The notes: generated by a model from the letters alone, not told the origin. Positions 12,540 through 25,981 are shown, counted from the stretch's first letter. The stretch is DNA of 64,000 nucleotides from Fragilariopsis cylindrus CCMP1102 (GCA_900095095.1 FMBT01000410.1:62001-126000); one strand, 5' to 3'. Numbers and translations: made by a program.

Positions 12540-12830
12540 ACATCAGTTCTTTTAAATGAGACAGTTTTCCATTGTTTTGGAGAGATAATAATCTGGAGAC
12601 CAATGCATATCATTTTAATCAATAATCAATATGCTAGCTAATAGAATAGTTACACGAATAAAGGAAAAGATATAAGTCAACATTTCGATTAATTCATCAT
12701 CATCATCATCATCTTTTCCCAAGTGGTTGAAATCCCCCCCCCCCCCTTCCAGGTATATCTAGATCAGTTTGTCCGGCCAGAAAAGAAGAAAAAAGATATT
12801 GCCATAGTCGTTTTAATTATTTATATTCGA

Positions 12831-13438
12831 AGATTAAATGATCTTCCATATCCTAGATCTCGGAATACAGAACATTCCGCAATCTTTCCAGTCTTTTGAT
12901 CAACTGATGCTTTTACTTGCCCCACCATAGTACCACGGCTACCACCACTATCATTCTTTTTCTTGTCTCCTCCTCCTCCCTCCTCCTAGCTTAATCCACT
13001 AAGTCCTCCTCCTGATTTTTGAAATGATGCATTAAATCTAACAGCAATTCTACCTGGTTTGGGCATACCAAAACCAAGTACATTTTCTACTTTATTTAAT
13101 TTCCCTAATTCACTTTTGGCGGAAGAATCTTTTGTAGTGCCTTAACGACAGTATCAATAGCCTTTTGTGCTTCCTGTTGACTTACTTGTGCCATACTTAA
13201 GGAACCCTTCTACTCGTATCGTCTTGTCGTCGTCGACGGTTGTTGTCAGTGACGAGAAATAAAGAGTGTGCCGATGGCAATAGTGATGGCAGTGACGACG
13301 ATGATGCCGTACTTCGAGGGGAGAATCCCGTTGATACACCGCTACTGGGCATATGCTGGAATGCCGAAACTGTAACTGCGAGAAGAATACCATCAACACC
13401 GATACGGCTGCACGTCGTATTATCGAGCAGCAAATCAT
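12831..13438 (-). CDS. Small protein with plastid-type presequence, interrupted
   Basis: ATG 13438 opens a hydrophobic signal (AAVSVLMVFFS). A neighbouring frame continues with AVTVSAFQHMPSS, resembling the signal-peptide/transit-peptide junction of diatom plastid preproteins (aromatic after the cleavage site), and a Ser-rich stretch. The mature part reads MAQVSQQEAQKAIDTVVKAL, then ENVLGFGMPKPGRIAVRFNA. An in-frame TAG stands near 12990; the same frame beyond it is still protein-like (GTMVGQVKASVDQKTGKIAE, SVFRDLGYG) to a stop at 12831. Two frame changes plus this stop suggest indels or a decaying gene. I do not recognise the family; a weak resemblance to HU-like proteins was not convincing. 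Confidence 0.5.
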
Positions 13439-14213
13439 CTCATCATGTCGTATTTCATTGTCATTCCCTTGATTTCTTAATCGTTAGTGCAAGTGTGCAA
13501 GTAGGAAAGATGGTGGATCTCTTTGTGTCTTTGCTCTCGGCAACAGCGTTTGAACTACTTCCGGTTGAATCCAGTTGAAGTTGATAATGCAATTTAGAAA
13601 AAATCTTGTGAAGAATTTTATTAGTTTAGTACGCGACGAAATTTATTTTTTGTTGATGAAGTAGGCTTATGTTTTTATGTCACAGATACTTTTATGCCTC
13701 TGTCGATCTGGTACTGCGTAAGTGACTATTATTATTTAATGTTACGCGTTTATTTACGCATTTCCTTCTCATATTACTGTACTACTGTTACATTTTCGAG
13801 AGAATTATCAACGAGTTTGAAATACCGTACATACCGACTCCATCATCTCCACAAGCTAATTATTAGTAGATTTTTTGTGGATTAAACGACTGCGAAGTCG
13901 ACTACAATTGTATTTTATTCTTTGATGTTACGCCATAAAGAGTATCTGAGTATTTCCTTCTACCGGTAGTACATTTTTTCCAGAATTATCAACGAGTGTA
14001 ACAAGCTTTATACGACGAGTTCGAGGAGAGTAGGAAACATCCAACGTTTCTTTCTTCAGGTGTCTGGAAGTTGTCTTTTCGACAGTATAGTTCGAAAATT
14101 AGATCGTATCCGACTGTATTCTATAAGCTTATCTTTCCGTCAACGAGTCAACGAACACGACACAAAAATAGAACAACGTTAAATTAAAAAAAGGGAAAGA
14201 ATAACACATAAAT
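13439..14213. other. Intergenic with a degenerate 187-bp duplication
   Basis: Two related segments, about 13740-13815 and 13927-14000, share GTTACGC, ATTTCCTTCT and AGAATTATCAACGAGT at a spacing near 187 bp. No coding potential seen. The last 100 bp should hold the promoter and leader of the gene starting at 14214. Confidence 0.6.
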
Positions 14214-14429
14214 ATGCCATCACGATCAGCATCGAGGAATAGTCAACCACGTTCTTCGTCTTCTAGTGATCATCTTTATGGTTCATCCTCAAATAAATCA
14301 ATTCGTTCTCGAAAAAGTAATCGAAGAATAGAAGAATATTATGACTCTAATGATAGCGATAGCAACGCTTCTTCTGATGAAGATAAATCGAGTTATAATA
14401 GCAACAGCAATAGCAATAGCAACAGCAAT

Positions 14430-14461
<32 letters not shown>

Positions 14462-17400
14462 TCGCAGCAGTAATTCTTACAACAGCAGAAGTGAAAGTGA
14501 CATAAGTGATTCATATAATAGCAAAAATGAAGGATCACGAAATCATGGGATGAGGAAGATTCTGATTCTCAAGCTATATTTTCATCATCCGACGATGAAG
14601 AGTCTGGCGATGACTCTGGTAGTAGCTACGGTGACGACGACGACAACGATTACGATGATGAAGATAAATACAGTAGCAACAGAAGACGTAGTAGTGGCAG
14701 ACGAGGCAGCAGCAGGGATGAGGAAGAAGATTTCGATGATGAACATAGTAGTAATAGAAGCAGGCATAGTAGTGGCAGACGAAGCAGCAGCAGAGATGAG
14801 GAAAAAGATTTTGATGATGAACATAGTAGTAATAGAAGCAGGCGTAGTAGTGGCAGACGAAGCAGCAGCAGGGATGAGGAAGAAGATTTTGATGATGAAC
14901 ATAGTAGCAACAGAAGCAGGCGTAGTAGTGGCAGACGAAGCAGCAGCAGGGATGAGGAAGAAGATTTCGATGATGAATATAGTAGGAACAGAAGCAGGCG
15001 TAGTAGTGGCAGACGAAGCAGCAGCAGGGATGAGGAAGAAGATTTCGATGATGAATATAGTAGGAACAGAAGACGTAGTAGCAGTAGACGAGGCAGCAGC
15101 AGGGATGAGGAAGAAGATTTCGATGATGAATATAGTAGGAACAGACGAGGTAGTAGTGGCAGACGAGGCAGCAGCAGGGATGAGGAAGAAGATTTCGATG
15201 ATGAATATAGTTGCAACAGAAGACGTAGTAGTAGTAGACGAGGCAGCAGCAGGGATGAGGAGGAAGATTTCGATGATGAATATAGTAGCAACAGAAGAGG
15301 TAGTAGTAGTAGACGAGGCAGCAGCAGGGATGAGGAAGAAGATTTCGATGATGAGCATAGTAGGAACAGAAGCAGACATAGTAGGGGTAGACGTGGCAGC
15401 AGCAGGGATGAGGAAGAAGATTTCGATGATGAATATAGTAGCAACAGAAGCAGGCGTAGTAGTGGCAGACGAGGCAGCAGCAGGGATGAGGAAGAAGATT
15501 TTGATGATGAACATAGTAGCAACAGAAGCCGTGGCAGTAGTAGAAGAAGCAGGAGAGGTGGATCGGATAGCAGTAGTAAAAGCGACAATGACGACAGTAA
15601 TAGTGATAGCGATAGCAACAGCGATAGCAACAGCGATAGCAACAGCGATAGCAACAGCGATAGTAATAAAAGCGACGATGACGAGAGTACCGAACAAAAG
15701 AAAGAAGATCGTATTACAAAAGAATGGAAACTAGCTATCTGCTTATCATGTTGTTGTTTGATTTTGATTGTGATTGGCGCTGGAGTGTATTTTGGTTCAT
15801 CTGGTGGTGATGATATAGAAACTGAACCACCGACTCCTGCTCCTGCTCCACAAGCAACGCCAGCAATCACTGAGACCGCCACCATAGTTCCGACGACTGA
15901 TCTCACTGAATTTAATCTGACTGATTTCAACGAAACGATGACAAATGAAACGATGTTCGATGATGATGTATTTCTTAACAACAGTACTAGCAATGGAACA
16001 AATGGAACAGACGATGATGATGATGCATTTGAAGTGGGAGAAGGACCAGTTGGATTGGATAAAACGGTACCCGATAACACTGCATTGACACCCAATGGTG
16101 ACTCGTATGTTGTAACAGCAGGATCGGAACAAGGTGGAGGAACAATAATCAGTTTAAAAGAAGAAGACAAAGAAATTATATCCAATTCTCCAACAATGTT
16201 AGTGCAGAGTCAAAATAATGCTGAAACATCTACATCTACTGCACTACCTGACGATTACGAGGACGTATCATCATACGCGTTAATAAATTTTTATTTGGGT
16301 GATTATCCATGGTTTAATAAAGTTGATTTACAAAACTTTGATGCTACAGCTGTGATATGTTTAGAACATGTTCCGGACTTTGAACCGAATGATGTTTGGG
16401 GAAATCCTCAATCTGAAGATACTATAAAAGAATATTCAATTTGTCGACTGAAGAATACAGTTGAAGAAACCACCCAGCAGGATGCAGAAGAAGGAAAGAA
16501 AATTGCAACTGGTCAAGACGTCGAAGCAATAACAAAAGGAGATGAAATTAAATATAACATGCCAAACAATTGTATCAATGAACTTACGGCTACTTTTTCT
16601 GTCTCACCGACCAATACGACTATTTGCGTCGACATCACATCCTTCGTATCAGATTACCCGCCCTTTGTGCCGTTTCCGTTGACGGAAGATAATGAAGATC
16701 CGTCCCGTCATCGTCGTTACGTTCGTCGTCGCAAACTACAGGAAGAACCCGTCGATCCTAGTAATTACAAGAATATGTTATTTATGATAGCTAACATCAA
16801 GACAGGTCAAGATGCAAGTGCTAGATTTTACAGCCGACAATCTATTGTAAACGCAACTTCGTTGTTTATATCTGTGACACAATCCACTCCTACGTCATCA
16901 CCAGGTCCTACCGGTCCTACTGACAGTATCGACGCACCCGCCGTTGATTCTGATCCTGTGATTCGACCACCAACGGCGACACCCTCATTGCCTCCTGCTC
17001 CTACACTTTCCCCAGCACCTACTTATAAGGCAGAGTATAAGCCATGTGGTGTATGTGGAAACTTTGCAACGTTTGCACCATTAAGTAATTCTTTAGTGAC
17101 CATCCCCATCGATTTATCACCTCCTCAAGTTGTAAAAGGGAAGGCAACCTGTGCCAAATTCGAAAGTATATGCCAGGGCGGATATTGCCAACCTGAATTG
17201 TGCGAGATATTACCTTCGTCTGGTGAATTTTGTGGTTGTCCCGCTCCTGTCTATCCAATTTGTGAGATCTGTCCCGACGACGAAGTATTGATTAAGCCGG
17301 ACACTGCGCTGTCACTTTCACCTGAGCTATCTCCAACAGGGGAGGCACAAACTATGACATGCGCGTCCGTCGAAGGTATCTGCGAAGCTGGATTTTGCAA

Positions 17401-18665
17401 TCCCGAGCTTTGTATGTCAACACAAGATAGTCCGCGATGCGGTTGCCAAAAGAAAACAGCGACACCCACATTATCTCCGGCTCCGACAATTTCTCCAGCC
17501 CCTACTTTTAAGGCAGAGTTTGCTTCGTGTAGTGTATGTGGTGGAGACGGCCCCGTCGATGTTGTGTTGAACGATATCAAAGTGAGTGTACCAGATGACA
17601 TCGCACCACCTCAAGTTACAACAGGTAAAGCTACCTGTACTGATTTGGAAAGCTATTGCCAAGGTGGATACTGTAGCCCAGTAGCGTGCGAGACATTTGT
17701 ACAAATAGCCGGCACTTGTGGTTGCTTCATCAATACCAGTAGTCCAACAAATGCACCGCTTAGTATTACAGATCCTCCGAGTGTTACCAGTGAAACCGAC
17801 CCTCCAGTTGCGATCATTCCAACGGAGCCTCCGATTGTTACAGCGTATCCCGTGTGTGGCATCTGTGGACCGGATAATATCTTGTCCATTCCTGATGGAA
17901 TTCTTACTTTACCTCTAGAATTACTTCCACTGAGGGTAGAAGAAAGTGAGGTGACGTGTACAGAATTGGAAGAATTTTGTCAGGATGGTCTCTGTACAAA
18001 AGCTCTTTGTATCGAATATCCTATTTTCGTAGGCGAAGTTTGCGGCTGTCAATCAGCTAGCGACCCAATGACTCCTGCTGCTGGAGAAGTGGATACAGAT
18101 GCGGATACAGGTGTTACACACTTACGGCCAATGGGGACACCTATCTATTTCCAGGTAAAAACGCTGATGCGGATTTAGTTGGATCAAAGGATACTATTCT
18201 CATACAAAACTCAGATCCCTTTTACCCAAAATCGTACGGTTTGGTAAGTTTCGATACAACGATCTAGTAGATACGACTGCATTGATATGTCACATTTTGT
18301 CTAGTGCACAAACCTACCTTGGACGAATTTATATTCTCTACCTGCATCGTACCATCTGCTACCGATATCAACGTCGAGTCCTTGACTGGATTAGACGTAG
18401 ACTACAATATTCCCGGCAGCTGTGTAGATGGACTGGTAGCTGATTTCGTTGTGCTGCCTCTACTGAAACGATATGTGTAGACGTCAGTTCCTTGTTTCAA
18501 GAATCGAACATGTTTGCAACAAATGACAACAAAGAAATCATCTTTATGATAGAAGATTTAATTCCATCCGAGACCAGAGGCGTTCAGTTTTTCTCCAGAT
18601 CGGCTAAAGGAGGAAATGGACCTGAACTTAAATTATCTTCCAGTGACGATACTATAGATATATAA
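14214..18665 (+). CDS. Type II membrane protein: SR/acidic repeat head, two DNRLRE-like domains, four eight-Cys modules
   Basis: ATG 14214 starts a Ser/Arg/Asn-rich head. From about 14695 to 15535 it contains eleven copies of a 24-27 residue unit (core SSRDEEEDFDDEYSSNR), flanked by Ser-Asn and Ser-Asp repeats. A membrane segment follows (WKLAICLSCCCLILIVIGAG, about 15730-15790). The presumed outside part has a DNRLRE-like region (about 16.05-16.88 kb, TTICVDITSFV, MLFMIANI), Pro/Thr linkers, four cysteine modules (17.03-18.05 kb; CGVCG...CGC type) and a second DNRLRE-like region (18.1-18.66 kb, DTILIQNSDP, ETICVDVSSLFQ). One-base shifts occur near 14550 and at a few places after 18150. It shares parts with the genes at 0-4 kb and 21-26 kb. 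Function unknown; a cell-surface or wall role is inferred. Confidence 0.75.
14695..15535 (+). repeat. Coding minisatellite, eleven units of about 72-81 bp
   Basis: Units carry GATGAGGAAGAAGATTTCGA and AGGCAGCAGCAGGGATGAGG-like segments and encode SSRDEEEDFDDE blocks alternating with Arg/Ser blocks, so negative and positive charge alternate. Unit length varies in whole codons. The array is open in all minus-strand frames too, which explains long antisense frames here. A (AGCAAC)n tract at 14398-14460 and a mixed AGCGAT/AGCAAC tract at 15604-15665 flank it. Confidence 0.9.
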
Positions 18666-18942
18666 AATAGAAAATATTTTCCACACATATTTTGGGAGGC
18701 AGGAACAAATCAATCATGATGTGGGGTTTTTTGGCTAATCCTAGCTAGGCTAGCAAGTAGGAGGCAAATGTCACCATAATATATATAATAAAAATAAAAC
18801 ATTACAGTACTACTTTAAATCAAAAACGCGTTTGGAATATTCTCATAATTATCTCATTTGATCTTCAAAAGGAAATTATTCGTGATTTATTTTGTAATGA
18901 CATCTGGTATTTCCAGCTAGTAGCTTTTTCGTGTTCCACGTT

Positions 18943-20179
18943 TTACGTTTCGGTTTTGACAATCAATCGATCAACGATAGAACAATGCAATAAATAATCT
19001 AATAATGGCCATTTCTGTCGAACACCACCAGATTCATCAGTAACACCCTCACGTTTTAATAATGCTTGACCTGGTCCCTTTTCACCGTATCCTGTATATA
19101 TATCTGGTATTGATATGTCATCATCATTCTCATTGTATTTGTTATCGTTACTACCAGCACCAGCACCAGTACCAGCACCAGTACCAGCACCAGTACCACA
19201 CCAGCACCAGTACCAGTACCAGCACCAACAAGTGTTACTATTTCTCCTAATGGGACCTCCCATGGTGAACCACCACCCATAAATTTGTTTGGTTTGAGTG
19301 TTAAAACAAATTGAACTGATCGACTATTATTACCTGCTCCGGCATGTGTTAATACACCCTTTGGATAGCGTTTGATTTGTTTCTGTTTTTCTTTTAGTTT
19401 TTTGCCTTTTCCATCTGCATCTACATCTGTATCTGCACCTGCTGATGAGGAATTATAATTATAATCAAGATCAAATACTCGATTGGATGATCCAGTTGGT
19501 AACCAAAGTGGATCATCTGGTATACTTTTCCTATATTGTTTCGTTAATGTCTTATTAGATGACAATCCAAATTGACATGCATCGGTACATCGAAAAAATG
19601 GTATTTCTGTATCAAAATAATGTTTATTATTATTACTACTATTATTATTGTTTTGCTTGTTTCCCCCCTGTATCTCTTCTTTCTTTCCTTCTATCATAGT
19701 TATTAAATGTTTCACACCAATTGGTGCCCATTGTTCATGTAATAGGATATTGAATGAACCCTTTGTTGTATCACAGCACATCAAATATAAGTTTCCACCA
19801 GATGGTGGACGGACCATCCATCTTCGTCCAATAGTAGGATTACGTTGTTCATCAGTAAGATCATTGAGAATAGATGACCTCGACGACGAGGAGGGACAAT
19901 TATTGTTATTGTTATTTTTGTTATTGATGGTGATCGTAGTCTTCTTCTTCTTCTCAAAATTGTAATCGCTATTATTATATTATTAGTAGTAGTAGTAGTA
20001 GTAGTATGTGAGGACGATCGTAATAAGAATGGCGATGATAGTTTTTCTTCTTTTTCTTCTTGTACCTGTAATAGTCTAAGAATCATTACAATCCATACGA
20101 GAGTTAGTCCAACCATAACACACACCAACCATCGATGGATATGTACGAATCGTCGTTTGATTGTTATGTTTTCCACCAT
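18943..20179 (-). CDS. Membrane-anchored cyclophilin-like protein
   Basis: ATG 20179 begins a short basic tail and one membrane helix (WLVCVMVGLTLVWIVMILRL), giving an N-terminal anchor. The lumenal part (about 19.8-18.94 kb) reads like a cyclophilin fold: GSFNILLHEQWAPIGVKHL, YFDTEIPFFRC, CQFGLSSN, then PKGVLTHAGAGNNSRSVQFV where peptidyl-prolyl isomerases have the active-site loop. The tail (GYGEKGPGQALLKREGV, WPLLDYL) matches the ending of a cyclophilin-like family common in algae and plants. Several isomerase active-site residues are not obviously conserved, so enzyme activity is uncertain. The frame changes near 19800 and again within a GT-rich minisatellite at about 19150-19230. Confidence 0.75.
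19150..19230. repeat. Coding minisatellite (ACCAGCACCAGT)n in the cyclophilin-like gene
   Basis: Six- and twelve-base units of ACCAGC/ACCAGT encode a Gly-Thr-Gly-Ala run in one minus-strand frame and Leu-Val in the next. Both neighbouring coding frames enter it but do not match on the far side, so unit length here is not a clean multiple of three. Confidence 0.85.
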
Positions 20180-21000
20180 ACCTCTCTTGTTGCTTTACAA
20201 ATTACTTCATACTGTCACGGAATTCGAAATGGATTTGATCATTTCATTTTCATTTTCATTTTCATAATGAAATCAATCAATCGATCAATCAATCGTCGTG
20301 TTTTAAATTTTAAATTACACATCGCCGGTCGGTGTGTAATTTTTGCTGTTGCTGGCTTTAGAGATTTTTGGGGTTCGCCATTTAAATCCCGAATACACGA
20401 ATAAAGTTAGTAATCAAAGTTTTTGTACAATTCTTGTATCGTGTATTAAATTCTTACACGTGACGAAAATCCTTGGGGCAATAATAAAAATATATTACTT
20501 CATCTCTATATATTGAGTAGCATTTAACACTAAATTTACATTCTATTTATATGTCATTGAAGTGTCTATTTTTTGTGTGTAAAAGTCCCTACTTGACTAA
20601 AATTGGTCGCGGAAAAAAACGTTCGTAAGATCTAACGCTTCCAAATATACGACTAACTAACCTTTTAACTTACGTATGTTACGAAGAATATGACTTCGGA
20701 TAATTCATCAAAAAGGCACTGACGAGAGACATAGTAGTGATGGATTGTGCAGGTGTAGGCACATTCTTCGCTATTGTATGCCGCAAATATATAAAATTGC
20801 AGTTCTAACGAAGTCCTGGAAGAACTAACATTTTCCTCATCATATATATTATCTCGTGCCCTGTTGTTCTTGTGAGTAGCTAACTAGTAGTGGACAAGAG
20901 AAAAGAGAATTTGAGACATACAAATAATAATAATATTAGAAAGAAAAAGAAGAAAGGAAAAAAAGAACATAAAAGAAACAAGATAAAACAAAGTATCATC
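20180..21000. other. Shared upstream region of two divergent genes
   Basis: The cyclophilin-like gene leaves to the left and the FAS1 gene to the right, so both promoters must lie here. The last 110 bp before ATG 21001 are strongly purine-rich (AAGAAAAAGAAGAAAGG). No other gene or element was recognised. Confidence 0.55.
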
Positions 21001-24000
21001 ATGGTGAACAGCCGTAACGAAGAACCAGATTTTGATACGGATGAGGAAGGTAATAGTGATGATGAAAGTAGTTATGAGGATGAAGGATCTACTGAGGAGG
21101 AGGGCGAGGAAGATGAGTCAGAAGAAGGAGAAGACGTCGATGCTGGAGATGATTCTGAATACGACTCTGGCGAATACGAATCGGATGAAGAAGGTGACGA
21201 GGAAGACGAGGAAGACGAGGATGATGCGGAACGTAATATGGGTTCTTCTGAGGAATATGAATCCGAAGAGGAAGACGATGAGGATGATGATTCGGAAGAA
21301 GAGGATGGTTCTGAGGAAATGAGTGAAGATTATTCGGATGAAGATGGCGATGATATGGACGATGATGCATTTACAGATGAAGAAAATGGTATGAATAAGA
21401 GAGGAATGTCTAGTGGTAGTTTAATGAATGAAGAAACTGATCAAAATTCAGTATGGACGAAAGGTGTGCCCGGTCGTATCGTCGCGATGGGTGCGAGTGC
21501 GGTTGCATTATTTTGGTGTTGCATTCTTATGATTCCTCTCCTAGCGATTGCTATTTATTTCGGTGTTAGATATTCAGGAAAAGCAGATGATGCTGAAATT
21601 ATCGATCCTATAGCTCCGATTGCCGACGTTAATGATGTAATTGATGAGTTACCATTATTGACAATCCAACCATCCAAGGCACCAACAACATTTGCACCAA
21701 CAGAACCACCATTGATCCCAGTAACTACATTAACATCAGATGCTGATACAACGATCTACCGTAGTGGATTTTTCACAGGAGAATCGTTCGGTACTAAGGA
21801 TACTATGTTGGTTCAGAATGGACCACCCGGTGATTCTGAAATTCCATCCGCATATTCTTTGATACAATTTGATGGTATCCAAGGTATTGATAGTGATACG
21901 ATGTCATTGATGCATACCTGAATAGTATTGATGGTTTAACTATTCAATTCTGTTTGAACCGTGTTGGTGCTGAGGTTGATGAGAATGATGAAAATAGTGC
22001 GGATGAGGTGTTGATAATACAGGACCAGTAACCAAATATTCGACGTGTTTACTTCCTTCAACTGGTGTAACGGAAATAGATATCGAAACATTAACTAGCG
22101 ATAATGCAACAGAATATACAATCCCTGATAGTTGTGTAAATGGCGAAGTAACAGTATTCGAGTTCATTGCAGGAGCTACACAAATCTGTATTGACGTAAC
22201 TTCATTGTTTTCTGGTACTCCGGATGAGGATGTTACCCCGGATGAGGATGTTACTCCGGATGAGAATGTTACTCCGGATGAGAATGTTACTCCGGCTTTG
22301 CGAGGACGTCGTTCCTTACAAGAAGATGATGCAACGAACGCAACAACTACATCTGGTACTGCTAGTGACACAACTTTACTTTTTATGATTGATACGTTAG
22401 ATGTATCTGACAAACCGGGAGATCGATTTTATACCAAAGCGGATGAAAATGGACGTGTACCTACTCTTACATTCGGTGGGAAAAAACATGCAGAACTGTT
22501 GGTACGTTTAAGTCACGTGTGGTTCGCGAAAACGATTCCATGTAACGAAAGAATACGATGCACCCCGTCTTTCTTTCCTTTTCATATACTCACTTTGTAT
22601 CTTTCTTTCTTTCTTTCGACAACATTGATTGATGAATTGTTCTATCTGTTTATTTTTGCAGCCGATATTGCTTGTAATGATCCCCAATTCTCCACACTTT
22701 GTTCATTGGTTGTCAAAGCGGATCTGGTAGATAAATTGAATTCAAATGATCCATTTCTGCAAAAAACGGTCTTTGCTCCTACCAACGACGCATTCAGTAG
22801 CTATCTGAGGACACCCTAGAAGTATTATTGAATGATACCGATGCATTAGTCGATGTATTATTAAATCATATGCACCAGGGAAGATCATGTCGGACGATCT
22901 TGAATGTGGTGTTTCAACTGAAATGGCAAGCTCTGCATCAACAACAACTCTTTGTGGGAAAAATGGCGCGTTCTACCAGGCCGGAGATGGCGTTACTGCC
23001 GGTTTACCACAAATCATTGAAGCAGACATAGAGACCTGCTATGGGTTATTCACGTCATTGATGAGGTTCTCCTTCCAGGGTGAGTGAAAATAGAGAAAGA
23101 TAAAAAATACTTAATCGATTGAATGATTGAATTTTTTTCAAAGATCTACGCTCACATCGATCTTACGATCGATCGTATTTCCTTGTTCGCATTTATACTC
23201 ATCTTATTTTCCTTCTTTTCGATTAACTTTTTTGTTTTGCAGTGACCCCGATGGCGGGAACGCAACTTGTGTTTCTGATGAGACTAAAACTCTCGGTACG
23301 TACCATACTACGGCTAAATAAAAACGAATCGAGAATAGAAGGAGGTATTTGCACCGGAATACCGGTACCGAAGAACGCTTCATCTAATCTTTTTCTTATT
23401 TTATATCTATTGTTTATTCTATTTTCAAATTCCAGTCCGATATTGTATGTACTGAGACCGAATACCAGTCTCTCTGCGGTTTAATGAGACTGGCAGGTAT
23501 CGCTGATCTTTTTTCTGGTGGTCTTTTTACTATTTTTGCTCCTAGTAATGACGCGTTCCAGGCAGCACTTCAGTCTCTTGGTCAAACTGTTGATATGCAA
23601 GATCCAAGAGTCATAACAAATATCTTACTCCAGCATGTTGTCTGGGGATCCGCTGTTTACTCCAAAGACCTTGTCTGTGACATGACAGTCCCGATGTCAA
23701 ATGGTGATGACAATACAATTACATGCAAAGATGACGATTTCTTTGTAGGAGGTCCCGGTAACGATGTAGATGCGTTCCCTGGTATTGCATCGGCAGATAT
23801 TGATGCTTGTAATGGAGTCATCATATTATTGATGGAGTTCTTCTTCCAGAGTAAGTCCACATATCTTATTCAATTCTGCATATGTTACAATCTCAGCGAT
23901 GACAGGGATCGAACTTTGGACTTTTCTTCTTTTTTCTAAATTAACTTTACTTTCTCCCTCCTCTTGCTTTGCCGCTTTTCAACAATATCCATGATGCTAC

Positions 24001-25877
24001 AAAAAACCTTCCTGTCATTAGAATCGATGTAATCAGTGACGAAGATACATGATGGGTGATGAGACGCCATGTGGAATCTGTGGAGATGGTCTTGGTATTT
24101 TAAAACCTGATGCCACTATTAAGATCCCAGATAGCATAGGTCTATTGGCCCAAGATGGTGACGTTACATGTGCTATGGCTGAAAAAATTTGCAAGTCCGG
24201 TGCATGTACTCCTGAAACTTGTGCAGCATTTGCTGATGGTATTAGCGACGCATGTGGCTGTGCTCTTGTCGACATTCCTACTACAGCTGCTGCCGCTGGT
24301 ATTTTCAATACATTAGTTGCAGCATTAGGTGCTGCCGAATTAGTTGAACCTTAAGTGAACCAAATGGACCATACACTGTATTCGCACCAACTGATGATGC
24401 ATTCAATGCATTGCCTGATGGTTTGGTTGCATGTTTATTAGAAGATGAAAATAATGATGTTTTATCAAGCATTTTACAGTACCATGTTGTTAATGAGGAA
24501 GTTTTATCAAAGGATTTAGAGGATGGGGCAGCTGTGGAAACTCTTCAAGGAGATGATGTTACAGTTGATCTAACTGATGGTGTTAAGATCAATGAATCCA
24601 CTGTTGTTACAGCTGACATCATTACTAGCAATGGTGTTATTCATGCTATTGATGCTGTTTTAGTCCCTTCATCAATTGATGTTCCTGCATTCCTTGAAAC
24701 TTGTAGTGGCGATGGTGGTGATGATGGATGATGGTGATGATGGTGATGATGATGATGATGATGATGGTGAACTTTTGTTAGATATTCCTGAAACTGCCAT
24801 TGATGCTGGTACTTTTACTACATTGGTTGCAGCATTAGGTGCTGCCGAATTAGTTGAAACTTTAAGTGACCCAAATGGACCATACACTGTATTCGCACCA
24901 ACTGATGATGCATTCAATGCATTGCCTGATGGTTTGGTTGCATGTTTATTAGAAGATGAAAATAATGATGTTTTATCAAGCATTTTACAGTACCATGTTG
25001 TTAATGAGGAAGTTTTATCAAAGGATTTAGAGGATGGGGCAGCTGTGGAAACTCTTCAAGGAGATGATGTTACAGTTGATCTAACTGATGGTGTTAAGAT
25101 CAATACATCCACTGTTGTTACAGCTGACATCATTACTAGTAATGGTGTTATTCATGCTATTGATGCTGTTTTGGTCCCTCCATCAATTGATGTTGCTGAA
25201 TTCCTTGAAACTTGTGGTAGCGGTGACGGAGGTGACGATGAACGTGAACTTTTGTTAGATATTCCTGAAACTGCCGTTGATGCTGGTACTTTTACTACAT
25301 TGGTTTCAGCATTAGGTGCTGCCGAATTAGTGAATACCTTAGGTGACCCAAATGGACCATACACTGTATTTGCACCAACTGATGATGCATTTAATGCATT
25401 GCCTGATGGTTTGGTTGCATGTTTATTAGAAGATGAAAATAATGATGTTTTATCAAGCATTTTACAGTACCATGTTGTTGGTAAGGAAGTTTTATCAGAG
25501 GAGTTAGAGGATGGGGCAGCTGTGGAAACTCTTCAAGGAGATGATGTTACAGTTGATCTAACTGATGGTGTTAAGATCAATGAATCCACTGTTGTTACAG
25601 CTGACATCATTACTAGTAATGGTGTTATTCATGCTATTGATGCTGTTTTGGTCCCTCCATCAATTGATGTTGCTGAATTCCTTGAAACTTGTAGTGGTGG
25701 TGATGGTGGTGATGATGATGTTGATGGCGATGATGATGATGATGATGATGACGATGATGATGACGATGGTGATGGTGATGATGATGATGATGATGGTGCT
25801 ACAACAGAATCACCAACAGAATCACCAACTACTTCTGAGACTTCTGAAGGTTCTAGTTCCGGTTCTAGTTTCGAAGG

Positions 25878-25909
<32 letters not shown>

Positions 25910-25950
25910 GTGATGGTGATGGTGATGGTGATGATGATGATGATTGATGG

Positions 25951-25981
<31 letters not shown>

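Noticed and set aside
14585-16185. Long minus-strand open frames (370 and 511 codons) opposite the SR/DEE repeat
   Set aside because: They are antisense readings of the repeat (Ile/Pro/Ala or Ser/Leu monotony) with no domain; the plus strand has the membrane helix and conserved modules.
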